Positions 32,065 to 40,639 of a stretch of DNA of 64,000 nt are shown here, piece after piece. The DNA is from Leptobacterium sp964389205. GTDB taxonomy: Bacteria > Bacteroidota > Bacteroidia > Flavobacteriales > Flavobacteriaceae. Below the pieces are notes generated by a model that was not told where the DNA came from, did not search any database, and was given only the letters and a program-made list of their open reading frames with translations. The stretch covers positions 1 through 64,000 of the forward strand of contig CAYMDH010000004.1 of assembly GCA_964389205.1 (NCBI GenBank). The letters are read 5' to 3'. The position numbers and the translations under genes are program-made. Within the stretch, counting starts at the first letter, position 1, and every line of letters starts with the position of its first letter.

Positions 32065-33963
32065 TTAATTTAAATGAGGTTTTATGTATTTCCAGTTCTC
32101 GATAAATCTAAAATGAACATTTATTTTTTCTATAGGTTTTTTCTTCTTTCTTGATGTTAATTCAATAAGTTGAAACCCAGAAGGCACATCAAAATCTTTC
32201 ATTAATGCTATAACTATTTGTGGATCACATGAGAAGTGTTTCTCTAACTCAGTATAACATTTTTTTACTCCTTTTAAATTGTAGAACCTTAAATAAAGAT
32301 CATAGAGTTTAGTGTTTTTCATGTATTTTTTATCCCAAATAATACTTAAACCTACAGCTGTATTATAATCAGTTTCAAATTTTGGATCTTCTGTCTCAAG
32401 TCTCCCTAAAAAAGCATTCATAAAACTTGTAATATCCTCTACAGACACATTAATTTTATTATCTTCTTCTTCACTTATTTTACTATCAACTTCATCAACT
32501 ACTAATAAATCAAGTATTTCGATAAGTTTTTTATTTGGGTTAGTCGACAAAGAAACAACTATAGCTAATTCATTTGGAATATTATAAACACTTGATTTAA
32601 AATCTTCTAATGGATAATATCGAACTAAATATTCAGATGCTAAGAATTCTTGAAGAGATTTGTGTGGGAATTCGTAACTATTCACTCCAGATTGAATAAA
32701 GAGTCCTGAATGCTCTTCAATCTCTTCGACAACTTCTTGAAAATCAAACTTAGGAAGGTCAAATTTATTTGCTAAATCTGAATAAGCAACTTTTATATCG
32801 TGCTTAGAAAACTTGAATTTTGACTTCATTACTAGATAAAACGCTAAATGAGTCATAAAATCTAGTTTTTGATTTTTATCAAAGCCTTTAAATTTTGTCT
32901 TCCTTCCAAATCCTCTTTCTCTATCCCACTTGCTTATCAACAAATCGATTATTTCTCTATAAATGAACTTTGATTTACTAGGTAATTCTCCATTAAAATC
33001 ATAAATAGTACATAAAAAAGATAAGATTAACGGTTTTATTGCGGTATCAGAAAAAGTAGAGTTATCTAAACTATTCAAAAATTGTTTTCCTTTCTCCTTG
33101 TCAATCCATCTATCAACAAAACTCTCTATTTGTATTCTCGATAAAGGAGATATTTCATAATGACTAAATCCAGATATAGCATAATTAAATTCTCCTGTTC
33201 TTGTAGTTACAATAATCTTAGTAGTATTGGTTTTAAGAGATATTTCTTTTATCTGAGAAATAACATTATTTCGTAATTCATATTCAATCTCATCAAAACC
33301 ATCTAATATCAATACAGCTTTTAACCTATCCAATACTCTAATCACTAGATTTTTAATAATAGTTCTTTTTTCAATCCCATCCTTTCCATCAAATTTTTCT
33401 CCATAAGTAAATTATATATTAAGAGCCTTATTAATAAATAAAAATATTAAATCTTTAGAATCGTCTTTAATTTCAATATCTGTGAAATGATCTTTTAATT
33501 CTCTTAACCTTATGATAAAAGGTATTTGAAAATGTGTTTTTAAAAAATTCTCATCCGTTATCATTTTCTGAGTTAACATCTTCATAGAAGTTGTTTTTCC
33601 CATACCAGGCTTTCCAAAAAGAATAATACTATTGGTGTTTTTACTTATTATATTATTTAATAATTCCTTTTCAGGTTTCTCATATTTATAATGAGATTTT
33701 TGTGGTGTTATATAAAAATCCAATTCTATATAATGATCTAATGTATTCTTTGGGTTATAAAATCCAAAAGGTTTAATTATTCCAGACCAATTATAAGCAT
33801 CATTTAATAAAATCTCATATGAATGTTCAAAATCTTTAATTGATATCGACAATTCCATATTTATGCTTTGCAAATATTTTTTAAGCTCTGTAAAACAATA
33901 ATTTATAGCCTTTTTAATAATTGTTTTTTTTAAAATTTCTAAGTAAATATTGCTTTCAATCAT
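32065..33963 (-). pseudogene. NACHT-type STAND NTPase gene interrupted by one in-frame TAA
   Basis: Read on the minus strand, 33963-33412 encodes 183 residues with a P-loop GKPGMGKTT (117-125) and stops at TAA 33412-33414. The same frame then stays open: 22 codons, a possible GTG restart at 33345, and 426 more codons including Walker B LILDGFDEIE and NACHT helical segments. There is no frameshift; a single codon separates a product of about 632 residues from two fragments. The P-loop and Walker B are on different sides of the stop. NACHT proteins of this size are anti-phage sensors in bacteria. It could be a real loss, a sequencing error or a read-through site. Confidence 0.8.
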
Positions 33964-34085
33964 AAATATAAATTTCCTTTCGAGAGGTAATACCTAAAGT
34001 TTTATCTGATTCATTTTGTATTTCAGCTATTGTATAGAAACACTAATAGAATTTGAAATTTACTTAATGATTACAATATTAAATA

Positions 34086-34104
34086 GGGGGTTTTTCCCCT
34101 TTTT
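34086..34104 (+). promoter_or_regulatory. G5-T5-C4-T5 motif, copy 2
   Basis: Identical to copy 1 over 19 nt (GGGGGTTTTTCCCCTTTTT). It lies 123 nt upstream of the NACHT gene start, in the gene-free stretch 33964-34274, which otherwise holds only the structured segment at 34186-34259. Confidence 0.45.
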
Positions 34105-34185
34105 GTTCTCTATACTAATTTTAAATATTCAATTCATAAATACTGTGAATTGATGAAATAACCCCAAATCCTTACCATAACAAAC

Positions 34186-34259
34186 TGCGCTTTGGTTCCT
34201 GGACTGTTTTTATAGCGTTCAGATAGATAAGCGTAAAGTAAAAACGGTCGAGGGGCGCA
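34186..34259. other. Nested inverted repeats downstream of the mobilization genes
   Basis: Outer arms TGCGC (34186-34190)/GCGCA (34255-34259). Inner arms GACTGTTTTTA (34202-34212)/TAAAAACGGTC (34239-34249) pair over 11 positions with one G-T. The segment is more GC-rich than its surroundings. It may be a structured RNA, the 3' end of the mob transcript, or an origin of transfer. Confidence 0.4.
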
Positions 34260-34274
34260 TGCTTATTTGAAATA

Positions 34275-34730
34275 CTACTTTTTATCTTCCTCTTTAGCCC
34301 ATTCTTGTAGCTTTTCATATTCCTTTGGGTGGGTATCATAATATTCTCTTATCACTTCATGAATAGCTTCTTTACCATTTTCATAGGCTTGTTCTTTTTG
34401 TTTATCAAGGGTAATAAAAACATGAGCTAAATAACAGAAAGCAAATACAACCATAAGAAAAGAAACTGTTGATAAAGCTCTAAGCCAATTAGGGAGTATT
34501 GATGCATTCTTTAATCTTCTGGTGAGTTTATCAGTTTCTACATTTTGTTTGTGGATTGATTTTCTATGCTCTTTAAAGTAATCTTTAATGGTAGTTTCTA
34601 ATTCAGTAGTATCTGATTTGACTTCTATGTTTTTAATTTCTTCTATTGAATCCTTGATTTCTTTTGAAGCAGTTTTAAATCCTTCAAACTCATTTACAAG
34701 TAGCTCTGTTAACTCATCTATCTTTGCCAT
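34275..34730 (-). CDS. Mobilization-associated coiled-coil membrane protein
   Basis: A 151-residue protein. Residues 1-75 are a Glu/Lys-rich coiled coil. A single transmembrane helix follows (about 85-108, LSTVSFLMVVFAFCYLAHVF), then a charged C-terminal part. It starts 22 nt after the relaxase gene, so it is co-transcribed with mobC and the relaxase. It may help dock the relaxosome at the membrane; that is inferred from context only. Confidence 0.6.
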   Translation of the reverse strand: MAKIDELTELLVNEFEGFKTASKEIKDSIEEIKNIEVKSDTTELETTIKDYFKEHRKSIHKQNVETDKLTRRLKNASILPNWLRALSTVSFLMVVFAFCYLAHVFITLDKQKEQAYENGKEAIHEVIREYYDTHPKEYEKLQEWAKEEDKK

Positions 34731-34751
34731 AACTTCCTTCTTTTTTTATTA

Positions 34752-35639
34752 TTAATATCCTATATCGTTATCTATTCCTTTTTGAATTGTTTTTTGTAAT
34801 ACTTTTTTTGCAATTCCTTTAGCTACGGTAGCTACTATATTAGGACTTAACATGGTTGCTTTTCCTAAGAGCTTCATTGCCATTATTCCTTCTTTATGTA
34901 GTTGGATATTTCTCTTTGAGTTCCTCGATACGGCTAAACTCAGTTTTCCTCCAGACATAGATCGGTGTACTTCACTTCCTTTTAAATTATATCCTTTGTA
35001 TTGAAATCGAAAGCCTTGTAATTGTTCATATTTATTTATGGTTGGAATGACTTTGACTTCTCTATGTTTCATCTTTTTGATATAGGTGTCAAAGTCTCTG
35101 GGTTTATCATATTTTAAAACCTGTTCATGCAATTTTTTGATTTCATTTCGTACTGCTTTGAGTTCTTGCAACTTTTGTAACTGAACTTCTTTAGCAGTAG
35201 TAAAACCCATTTCATTGGCTATTCGTTCTGCTGCAAACTGACTTCGTTTTCCAATAAAGTTATCTTTATAAGTATTGCCTTCAAAGTTTATTCTATTAGC
35301 ATATAAATGAATATGGGTATGGGCTTTATCTCTGTGTACAAAAGCAATGGCTTGATTGTTTTCAAGTTTCATTTCCTTGATAAATCGTTTTGTTATTTGA
35401 GATAGGTTTTCTGCATCCAAATCTTTTCCATCTTCAATGGTTGGACTTAGTACAAAACTCAGCGTATTATTAGTACATCTTACATTCTGTTCTTGAATGA
35501 TTTTAAATTCTTGGGTAACTTCATTAGGAGTTTCCCCTACTACATGTTGAGTAAAAACAATCTCTGCATTCTTTTCTTGATTCCATCCATAAGAAATAGA
35601 AGCAGCTGTATATGATATGCTTTTTCCTTTTCCTATCAT
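34752..35639 (-). CDS. Relaxase/mobilization nuclease (MobA/VirD2 type)
   Basis: A 295-residue relaxase. The metal-binding motif HRDKAHTHIHLYANRI carries the HxHxH triad, and a YTAASISYGWNQEKN N-terminal segment holds the likely catalytic tyrosine. The C-terminal part is basic and has no helicase domain. It nicks oriT for conjugative transfer of the element in trans. It overlaps mobC by 4 nt (ATGA). Confidence 0.88.
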   Translation of the reverse strand: MIGKGKSISYTAASISYGWNQEKNAEIVFTQHVVGETPNEVTQEFKIIQEQNVRCTNNTLSFVLSPTIEDGKDLDAENLSQITKRFIKEMKLENNQAIAFVHRDKAHTHIHLYANRINFEGNTYKDNFIGKRSQFAAERIANEMGFTTAKEVQLQKLQELKAVRNEIKKLHEQVLKYDKPRDFDTYIKKMKHREVKVIPTINKYEQLQGFRFQYKGYNLKGSEVHRSMSGGKLSLAVSRNSKRNIQLHKEGIMAMKLLGKATMLSPNIVATVAKGIAKKVLQKTIQKGIDNDIGY

Positions 35640-35938
35640 GGTTTGAATTTGAATAAATGATTTCTAATTTCTTTGGAGAGTTTTACCACTTCATCTGCAA
35701 GCTTTGGGTTTCGTTTACGAAACATATTTCCAATCAGCTTGAAATTATGCTGATACTTAACCAACATCTTATAAAGAGTAATTTGTTCTTCGGTAAGACG
35801 TTCTATAATACGATCATCAAAAGCAGCTCGTCTACAAAATTCACTAAGGGAAATACCTGCTTTACGAGCTTTTACTTTTAAAAGTTTTTTCTCGTATGCA
35901 CTGCATCTAAATTGTATGAATTCTTTCTTCCTTTTCAT
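35636..35938 (-). CDS. MobC-like relaxosome accessory protein
   Basis: About 100 residues from ATG at 35936-35938 (MKRKKEFIQFRCS); the frame is open from 36019, but the first 27 residues look non-coding. It has a ribbon-helix-helix-like start (FIQFRCSAYEKKLLKVKARKAG..LSEFCRRAA) and the C-terminal helix of MobC proteins. It binds near oriT and assists the relaxase, whose gene follows with a 4-nt overlap. Confidence 0.8.
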   Translation of the reverse strand: MKRKKEFIQFRCSAYEKKLLKVKARKAGISLSEFCRRAAFDDRIIERLTEEQITLYKMLVKYQHNFKLIGNMFRKRNPKLADEVVKLSKEIRNHLFKFKP

Positions 35939-35969
35939 TTTTCCCTTTTGCGACCATCGGGAGAAAAAG

Positions 35970-35997
35970 CAAGATGTCATGACAATGACACATCTTG
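35970..35997. other. Inverted repeat upstream of mobC, candidate oriT part
   Basis: CAAGATGT (35970-35977)/ACATCTTG (35990-35997) is a perfect 8-bp inverted repeat 32 nt upstream of the preferred mobC start. Origins of transfer often lie directly upstream of mobC with such repeats. The rest of the gap to 36193 shows only AT-rich sequence. Confidence 0.35.
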
Positions 35998-36193
35998 ACT
36001 TAACTACCAAATCAATCAACTAATGATCTCTTTAGAAGTTAATAAGGAAACAGGCTAAAATAAAATTATTCGTAAATTTTAACAGATAAAGCTTTAATAT
36101 TTTAGAAGATATTCAATTAATTTTAAATTTTAATGAATATTATTCAAAAAATACTTGTCAAGATATAAGGTTTCTAAAGAAAATAATTGTCCA

Positions 36194-37411
36194 TTAGCTT
36201 ACACTACTATCTTCAGTAATTTCCATTAATAAATTGCTTATATCATATAAATCAGTATTAAATAAAAATGAAATATTACTATGGATAGTTTGTATTTTAT
36301 CCTTTAATGGGATATCATTAATTGAAATATTTAAAAGAGTATCTTTACCTAAAAGCCCTCCTAATATACTTCCAAGAAAAGAAGACACCGTATCAGTATC
36401 TCCATAACCTGCTGCTGTTATTGTAATTGATTCTACAGGCGAATCTCTGTAGAAACTCAATGCACTCCATAATTGTATCCACATCAATAAAGGATGATGA
36501 GCATACAATTTACCATCCTCATCTTTCCATCCATATTTATTTTCATTTTCTCCCGTCAAATAAATCTTTGACAATGATTCGTAAACTTTCAAAGCTGAGG
36601 ATAATGATTCTCCCATATTAATTGCCCAAATCATAGCATCTCGTATTCTATCAACTTCCTTAAAGTTAAATTCCTTAGCTAACTCTAATAAACGTATAGT
36701 AGTATTTTCCAGAAAATCAAAAACTAATTTATAGCCAATACCTTCTTTTTTCAATGATTGATGAAGGATAGCAGTACATAATGCGGTAATAGTATTTCCT
36801 ATACCAGATTCTTTTTCTATTCCTTTATCTAAATCTGAAAAGTTATAAAACTCAATTAGCACATCTTCTTCCGTATGATTTAAACGAGTTGAAACTAATT
36901 CTAAATACATAAAATTTCCAAAAAATACTGGTCGAGTAGGGCTATAAAAATGAATTCCATTATTAACATCATTATCTAAAGCCACTTTAAACATTTCTAA
37001 AAACTGACTTCTCATTTTATTATACGAATGCTCTACACCTAAAACGTTTTTATATTTTTTTGGAAGCTTATCATTATTCAGCCAATTATAAAAGTTTGTT
37101 TCATTTAATGGAAATCCTAACGATGCATACTCTGCTATCCATCTATATAAAAAAATGATACGAAAAGCAGTATCATCTGTTGGAATTCCTTTGATATTCG
37201 ATATTATACTCTTATCTATCCAAATTCCCCATTTATCTGGAACTTCATCTTTGAGTCGACCAAAATCATCAAAAGCAGTAAAATTTCCTAAATCTTCTGG
37301 ATTACGAGGATTATATTTATTATCATGAATTGCTTCTTTCTCTTTAGGAGCTCCTAATATATCTCCATATATTCCTAATAAAAGCATTCCCGAAAACTTA
37401 TTATTTGTCAT
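36194..37411 (-). CDS. ADP-ribosylglycohydrolase family protein
   Basis: A 405-residue DraG/ARH-type hydrolase. The N-terminal GMLLLGIYGDILGAPKE segment, the GIPTDDTAF metal motif and the C-terminal GYGDTDTVSSFLGSILGGLLG motif (second Mg site) are all present. It removes ADP-ribose from proteins or other acceptors. In a defence-rich element it may reverse phage-encoded ADP-ribosylation or act with an unseen partner; no ADP-ribosyltransferase is visible nearby. It is monocistronic. Confidence 0.88.
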   Translation of the reverse strand: MTNNKFSGMLLLGIYGDILGAPKEKEAIHDNKYNPRNPEDLGNFTAFDDFGRLKDEVPDKWGIWIDKSIISNIKGIPTDDTAFRIIFLYRWIAEYASLGFPLNETNFYNWLNNDKLPKKYKNVLGVEHSYNKMRSQFLEMFKVALDNDVNNGIHFYSPTRPVFFGNFMYLELVSTRLNHTEEDVLIEFYNFSDLDKGIEKESGIGNTITALCTAILHQSLKKEGIGYKLVFDFLENTTIRLLELAKEFNFKEVDRIRDAMIWAINMGESLSSALKVYESLSKIYLTGENENKYGWKDEDGKLYAHHPLLMWIQLWSALSFYRDSPVESITITAAGYGDTDTVSSFLGSILGGLLGKDTLLNISINDIPLKDKIQTIHSNISFLFNTDLYDISNLLMEITEDSSVS

Positions 37412-37472
37412 TATTATTAATCTAAATTATAATTACAGCATTTAAAATATTTTTTTAATTATTATGAAGTAA

Positions 37473-37492
37473 GGGGATTTTCCCCCTTTTTT
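37473..37492 (+). promoter_or_regulatory. G4-ATTTT-C5-T6 motif, copy 3
   Basis: GGGGATTTTCCCCCTTTTTT, a variant of the motif at 22811 and 34086 with the same hairpin potential. It lies between divergent genes, 45 nt before the gene at 37537 and 62 nt before the ADP-ribosylglycohydrolase gene. Confidence 0.45.
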
Positions 37493-37536
37493 AAATCTTA
37501 AAAAATAAATATATTTCTTAATTTAATTATTAAATT

Positions 37537-38268
37537 TTGCAGAATAAAAAATATAAATACGTTAAAAGAGGAAATGTAATAGCTTTTATTACATTAATTG
37601 TTGCTATTATTAGGGTAATTATCGCTTTTTTTCAACTTCGCCAAGGGAAAGAATCTCAGAATAATGAGGAAATAGAATTTATTAAATATGATCCTACAAT
37701 TGATCGTAAAAATTCTGATACAATTTATAGTAGTGATAATGTGGCTAATTCAATAATGAATGAAGATAGAAAAATTGATAAAAAGAGTTCTTCAAAGAAT
37801 ATAATCTCTTTAAATCGATCTAATAACACTGTGAAAAATGACGTTGCAATACTTGTAATAAAAGATGGTTTAAATTATTTAGAAATCTCTAATCCTATTG
37901 CAAAACACCTTATATCGAAAGGTGACATAGCCGTGACAAACTTATTTAATAAAAATTTTATTAAAAATGAATTTAAAAACATCTATTCAGGGAATTCTTT
38001 TAATAGTACATTAGATAGTATAAATCTAGATTTAAGCAATTATGTAGATCAAATTATACTAGGAGAGTTAAATGTTTTGGAAACCATTAATAAGAGAGGT
38101 TTATACATTTTAGACTTTGATTTAAAGCTAAATTTATATGATTCAAAAACACTCGAATTAGTTGAAGTTTTTGAATTTAAAAACCCTGCCACATTGAATT
38201 CTAACAGATCTATAGCTTATAAAGAAGGAATAGAGGATATAATTACTCAAATCAAAAATATATTATGA
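37537..38268 (+). CDS. Hypothetical membrane-anchored protein
   Basis: A 243-residue protein from TTG 37537; no ATG is available in frame before the transmembrane helix, so the start is uncertain. It has one N-terminal transmembrane helix (about 13-32), a low-complexity polar linker (35-95, Ser/Asn/Lys-rich) and a C-terminal alpha/beta domain (about 100-243, beginning VAILVIKDGLNYLEIS). No family is recognised. It overlaps the FlgO-like gene by 4 nt. Confidence 0.65.
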   Translation: MQNKKYKYVKRGNVIAFITLIVAIIRVIIAFFQLRQGKESQNNEEIEFIKYDPTIDRKNSDTIYSSDNVANSIMNEDRKIDKKSSSKNIISLNRSNNTVKNDVAILVIKDGLNYLEISNPIAKHLISKGDIAVTNLFNKNFIKNEFKNIYSGNSFNSTLDSINLDLSNYVDQIILGELNVLETINKRGLYILDFDLKLNLYDSKTLELVEVFEFKNPATLNSNRSIAYKEGIEDIITQIKNIL

Positions 38269-39182
38269 AAAATATTTTAATAATAATCTTTTTATTGATT
38301 TTCCAATTAGCTATTGCTCAAGATTTTGATAGTAAACTTGAAGGTTTAGCTGAGAATATAGCAAAAAAAATAAACACTAAAGGAAAGAAAAAAATAGCTG
38401 TTTGGGGTTTTGTAACCGAAAATGGAGAAATTACACCTTTAGGGAATTATCTTACAGAAGATTTTTCTATTTATATAACAAATTTCGGTGAGAGCTATGA
38501 AGTTATAGATCGAAAACATCTTGAAACATTGCTTAAAGAACATGATCTATATTCTGAAGGTTATATAGATCCTCAAACAGCAAAAAAGTTAAGAAAAATT
38601 ATTGCTGTTGATGTCATAATAACGGGTACTTATACTGTTATAGGTTCTAAAATCAAACTAAGAGCAAAAGCAATAGATACAGAAACAGCTTTACAAATGG
38701 CTGCAGCTTTAGTGAATCTTGAAATCAATGAAGATGTTAGTAGTTATTTAGGGATAAGTGTAAATGGTACTTCAAATGCCAATAAGGGGTTTAATAGACC
38801 AATAAATTCTAATGAAAATTATAATAATCCAAAAACAGTGGATTCTGAATGTAACAAAAAGTTAATTGGTGACTTCTGCTTTTATAATTCGAATAAGAAA
38901 AAAATGGTATTAACCATTTTATTCCCTAAGTATTTAAAAAATGGATATAGGTATAAAGGAGAATTAAAAAAAGTAATATATATAGAATCAGGTGAAACTA
39001 AATGTTTGTATAATTTACCTAGTGAAACTATAAATTATTATTTGGCAGATTTCGATACTTTTAAAAATGAACTTAATGGGACAACTCTATTTTTAGCTCG
39101 ATCAGGGTTACAAGTACATTTAAAAGACAAGGGGCAAATAAATGTAGAAACTTGTAAATCGAAAACATATACATTTAGATAA
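38265..39182 (+). CDS. Exported CsgG/FlgO-like protein
   Basis: A 305-residue protein with a signal peptide (about 1-18, ending AIAQ). Residues 20-165 look like a CsgG/FlgO/LpoB-like domain: KKIAVWGFV, an EVIDRKHLETLLKEH segment, a KLRKIIAVDVIITGTYTV segment and the KLRAKAIDTETA strand. The remainder (about 200-305) is a separate domain with four cysteines. It is coupled to the membrane protein upstream by a 4-nt overlap. The pair would span the envelope; its role in the element is unknown. Confidence 0.7.
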   Translation: MKNILIIIFLLIFQLAIAQDFDSKLEGLAENIAKKINTKGKKKIAVWGFVTENGEITPLGNYLTEDFSIYITNFGESYEVIDRKHLETLLKEHDLYSEGYIDPQTAKKLRKIIAVDVIITGTYTVIGSKIKLRAKAIDTETALQMAAALVNLEINEDVSSYLGISVNGTSNANKGFNRPINSNENYNNPKTVDSECNKKLIGDFCFYNSNKKKMVLTILFPKYLKNGYRYKGELKKVIYIESGETKCLYNLPSETINYYLADFDTFKNELNGTTLFLARSGLQVHLKDKGQINVETCKSKTYTFR

Positions 39183-39185
39183 AAA

Positions 39186-40391
39186 TCAAAAATTAACCAC
39201 CTTATCCAAAGCCTCATCTTCATCTTTATTGATAAAATTGGCTTGATAACGCATAGTAGTAGTAATGGAAGAATGCCTGTATAGTTTTTGAAGCATTTGT
39301 ACAGGAATTTTATCACCAGAAATATTTCCAAAGCTATGTCTCGAAATATGCATGCTAAGGTTTTTGTCTATACCTACCCTACTCGCTATTTTTTTTAAAT
39401 GTCTATTAAAATTACGGGTAATAGTTTTTATACGAGTACGTAGGTATCTAGCATCTTCAAAATCAACGCCCCATAATTCAGGGAATACTAATTCATTATT
39501 TGAGTTTGGAATTTTATAATGTGCTAAAATGTGTTTTGCCTTTTTAGGAATTTTAAGAGATACTAACTTATCATTTTTGCTCATTCTATAGAAAAGACGA
39601 TCATCTTTAAAATCAGACCATTTTAATTGAATCACATCAGTAATACGCATTCCGGCAAAGTAAAAACTAAGTAGCCACACATTTAAGGTATGCTGTTGAG
39701 CTGAGCTTAATCCAATAGCGTTTTCTAATAATTGTATTTCTTCTACATTCAATCCTATCTTCTCAGTCTCAGGAAATTTAATTTGATATTTTCCTCGCCC
39801 GAAAGGATAATTATTCCTGTCTGCAATAGATTCTGATATCGCTAGATTATAAACTGTGCGAATAGGGATCATATAATTCATTACTGTTCTCGGTAATAAT
39901 CCCTGATCAAAGATCAGATAAGTTTCAAATCTTCGTAATAAGCTAACTGTAATATCATTAAAAGGTAATTCAGTTTTCTTGGTATATCGCAAGAAACGTT
40001 CAATTCTCGTTTTCTCTGTATCGTAACGATGAAATTGTTTTCTGTCTTTTAGGTTTTTCAAATAAGCTTGTGCATAGGAATAAAAATCGTTTCTTCCCTC
40101 CTGCTTCACTTCGTTTTTAATTCTGGTAATAGATTTATATTCTTTAGAAGATTCTGAGGCTATAAGCTTTTCATTAACTTCTGATAATTTTACTAAAATC
40201 AAATGATTTAGGTGTATTGCATTAGGATGTCCTTTTTTGACTTTCTTCCTGTTTTTATCCCAGTACTTTTCTTCTATATATTGTCCAGTATAAATAAATG
40301 AAGATTTCCGATTTTTTGTAATTCGAATTGCAATTGGATATTTTTTCTGACCATTCCCTTTTTTCCGTAAAACTGCCTGTATCGTCGCCAT
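39186..40391 (-). CDS. Tyrosine recombinase / integrase
   Basis: A 401-residue phage-type integrase. It has an arm-binding N domain (basic, GNGQKKYPIAIRI), a SAM-like core-binding domain and the catalytic domain with R249 (GMRITDV), HISRHSFG (HxxR) and the terminal YRHSSITTTMRYQ, whose last Tyr is the nucleophile. It is placed at the right end of the element, reading inward, with the 26-bp repeat directly upstream. It mediates integration at the tRNA anticodon-loop core (22585 and 40551). Confidence 0.92.
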   Translation of the reverse strand: MATIQAVLRKKGNGQKKYPIAIRITKNRKSSFIYTGQYIEEKYWDKNRKKVKKGHPNAIHLNHLILVKLSEVNEKLIASESSKEYKSITRIKNEVKQEGRNDFYSYAQAYLKNLKDRKQFHRYDTEKTRIERFLRYTKKTELPFNDITVSLLRRFETYLIFDQGLLPRTVMNYMIPIRTVYNLAISESIADRNNYPFGRGKYQIKFPETEKIGLNVEEIQLLENAIGLSSAQQHTLNVWLLSFYFAGMRITDVIQLKWSDFKDDRLFYRMSKNDKLVSLKIPKKAKHILAHYKIPNSNNELVFPELWGVDFEDARYLRTRIKTITRNFNRHLKKIASRVGIDKNLSMHISRHSFGNISGDKIPVQMLQKLYRHSSITTTMRYQANFINKDEDEALDKVVNF

Positions 40392-40423
40392 AATTTTTCC
40401 CCTTTCTATAAAGATACAAAAAT

Positions 40424-40449
40424 TGGGTACAACATAGGTACAACATTTT
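40424..40449 (+). repeat. Element-end direct repeat, right copy
   Basis: Identical over 26 bp to 22674-22699 and in the same orientation. It lies 33-58 bp upstream of the integrase start, so it may also overlap the integrase promoter. Confidence 0.75.
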
Positions 40450-40550
40450 ATAAGTTTTATCGGTATTATATGGATGCATTTAAAATTAAAATTTTTATAA
40501 CTAATTAATTTTCAGTAAATTATAAATATTTAAAACTCAACACCGTTCCT

Positions 40551-40593
40551 TTCATAACCCGGAGGTCACGAGTTCAATTCTCGTTCTCGCTAC
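40551..40593 (+). other. attR: displaced 3' part of the tRNA gene
   Basis: It starts with the 17-bp core (40551-40567). The T arm is ACGAG/CTCGT, against TCGGG/CCCGA in the functional tRNA, so the stem changes are compensatory. It ends CTCGCTAC without encoded CCA. It is the original chromosomal 3' half, cut off from its 5' half by the insertion. Confidence 0.88.
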
Positions 40594-40601
40594 AAAGAAA
40601 A

Positions 40602-40627
40602 CTCTGATATTTTATCAGGGTTTTTTT
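40602..40627 (+). terminator. Displaced original terminator of the tRNA gene
   Basis: CTCTGAT/ATCAGGG stem (one T-G pair) followed by T7. It lies just behind the attR tRNA fragment, mirroring 22640-22668 at the left junction. Confidence 0.7.
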
Positions 40628-40639
40628 ATAATCGAAAAT

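Larger units (their letters stand above)
22585..40567. mobile_element. Integrative mobilizable element with defence cargo (about 18 kb)
   Basis: The element is bounded by the 17-bp att repeats at 22585-22601 and 40551-40567 (unit length 17,966 bp). A tyrosine recombinase reads inward from the right end. MobC and a MOB-type relaxase are present, but no type IV secretion genes, so transfer would depend on a helper conjugative system. Cargo: a seven-gene Lamassu-like operon, a RadC-like gene, a NACHT gene with an internal stop, an ADP-ribosylglycohydrolase, and a two-gene envelope module. A 26-bp direct repeat (22674-22699 and 40424-40449) lies about 90-125 bp inside each end. Confidence 0.9.

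Noticed and set aside
22585..40567. Prophage
   Set aside because: No capsid, terminase, tail or lysis genes; relaxase and MobC point to a mobilizable element instead.
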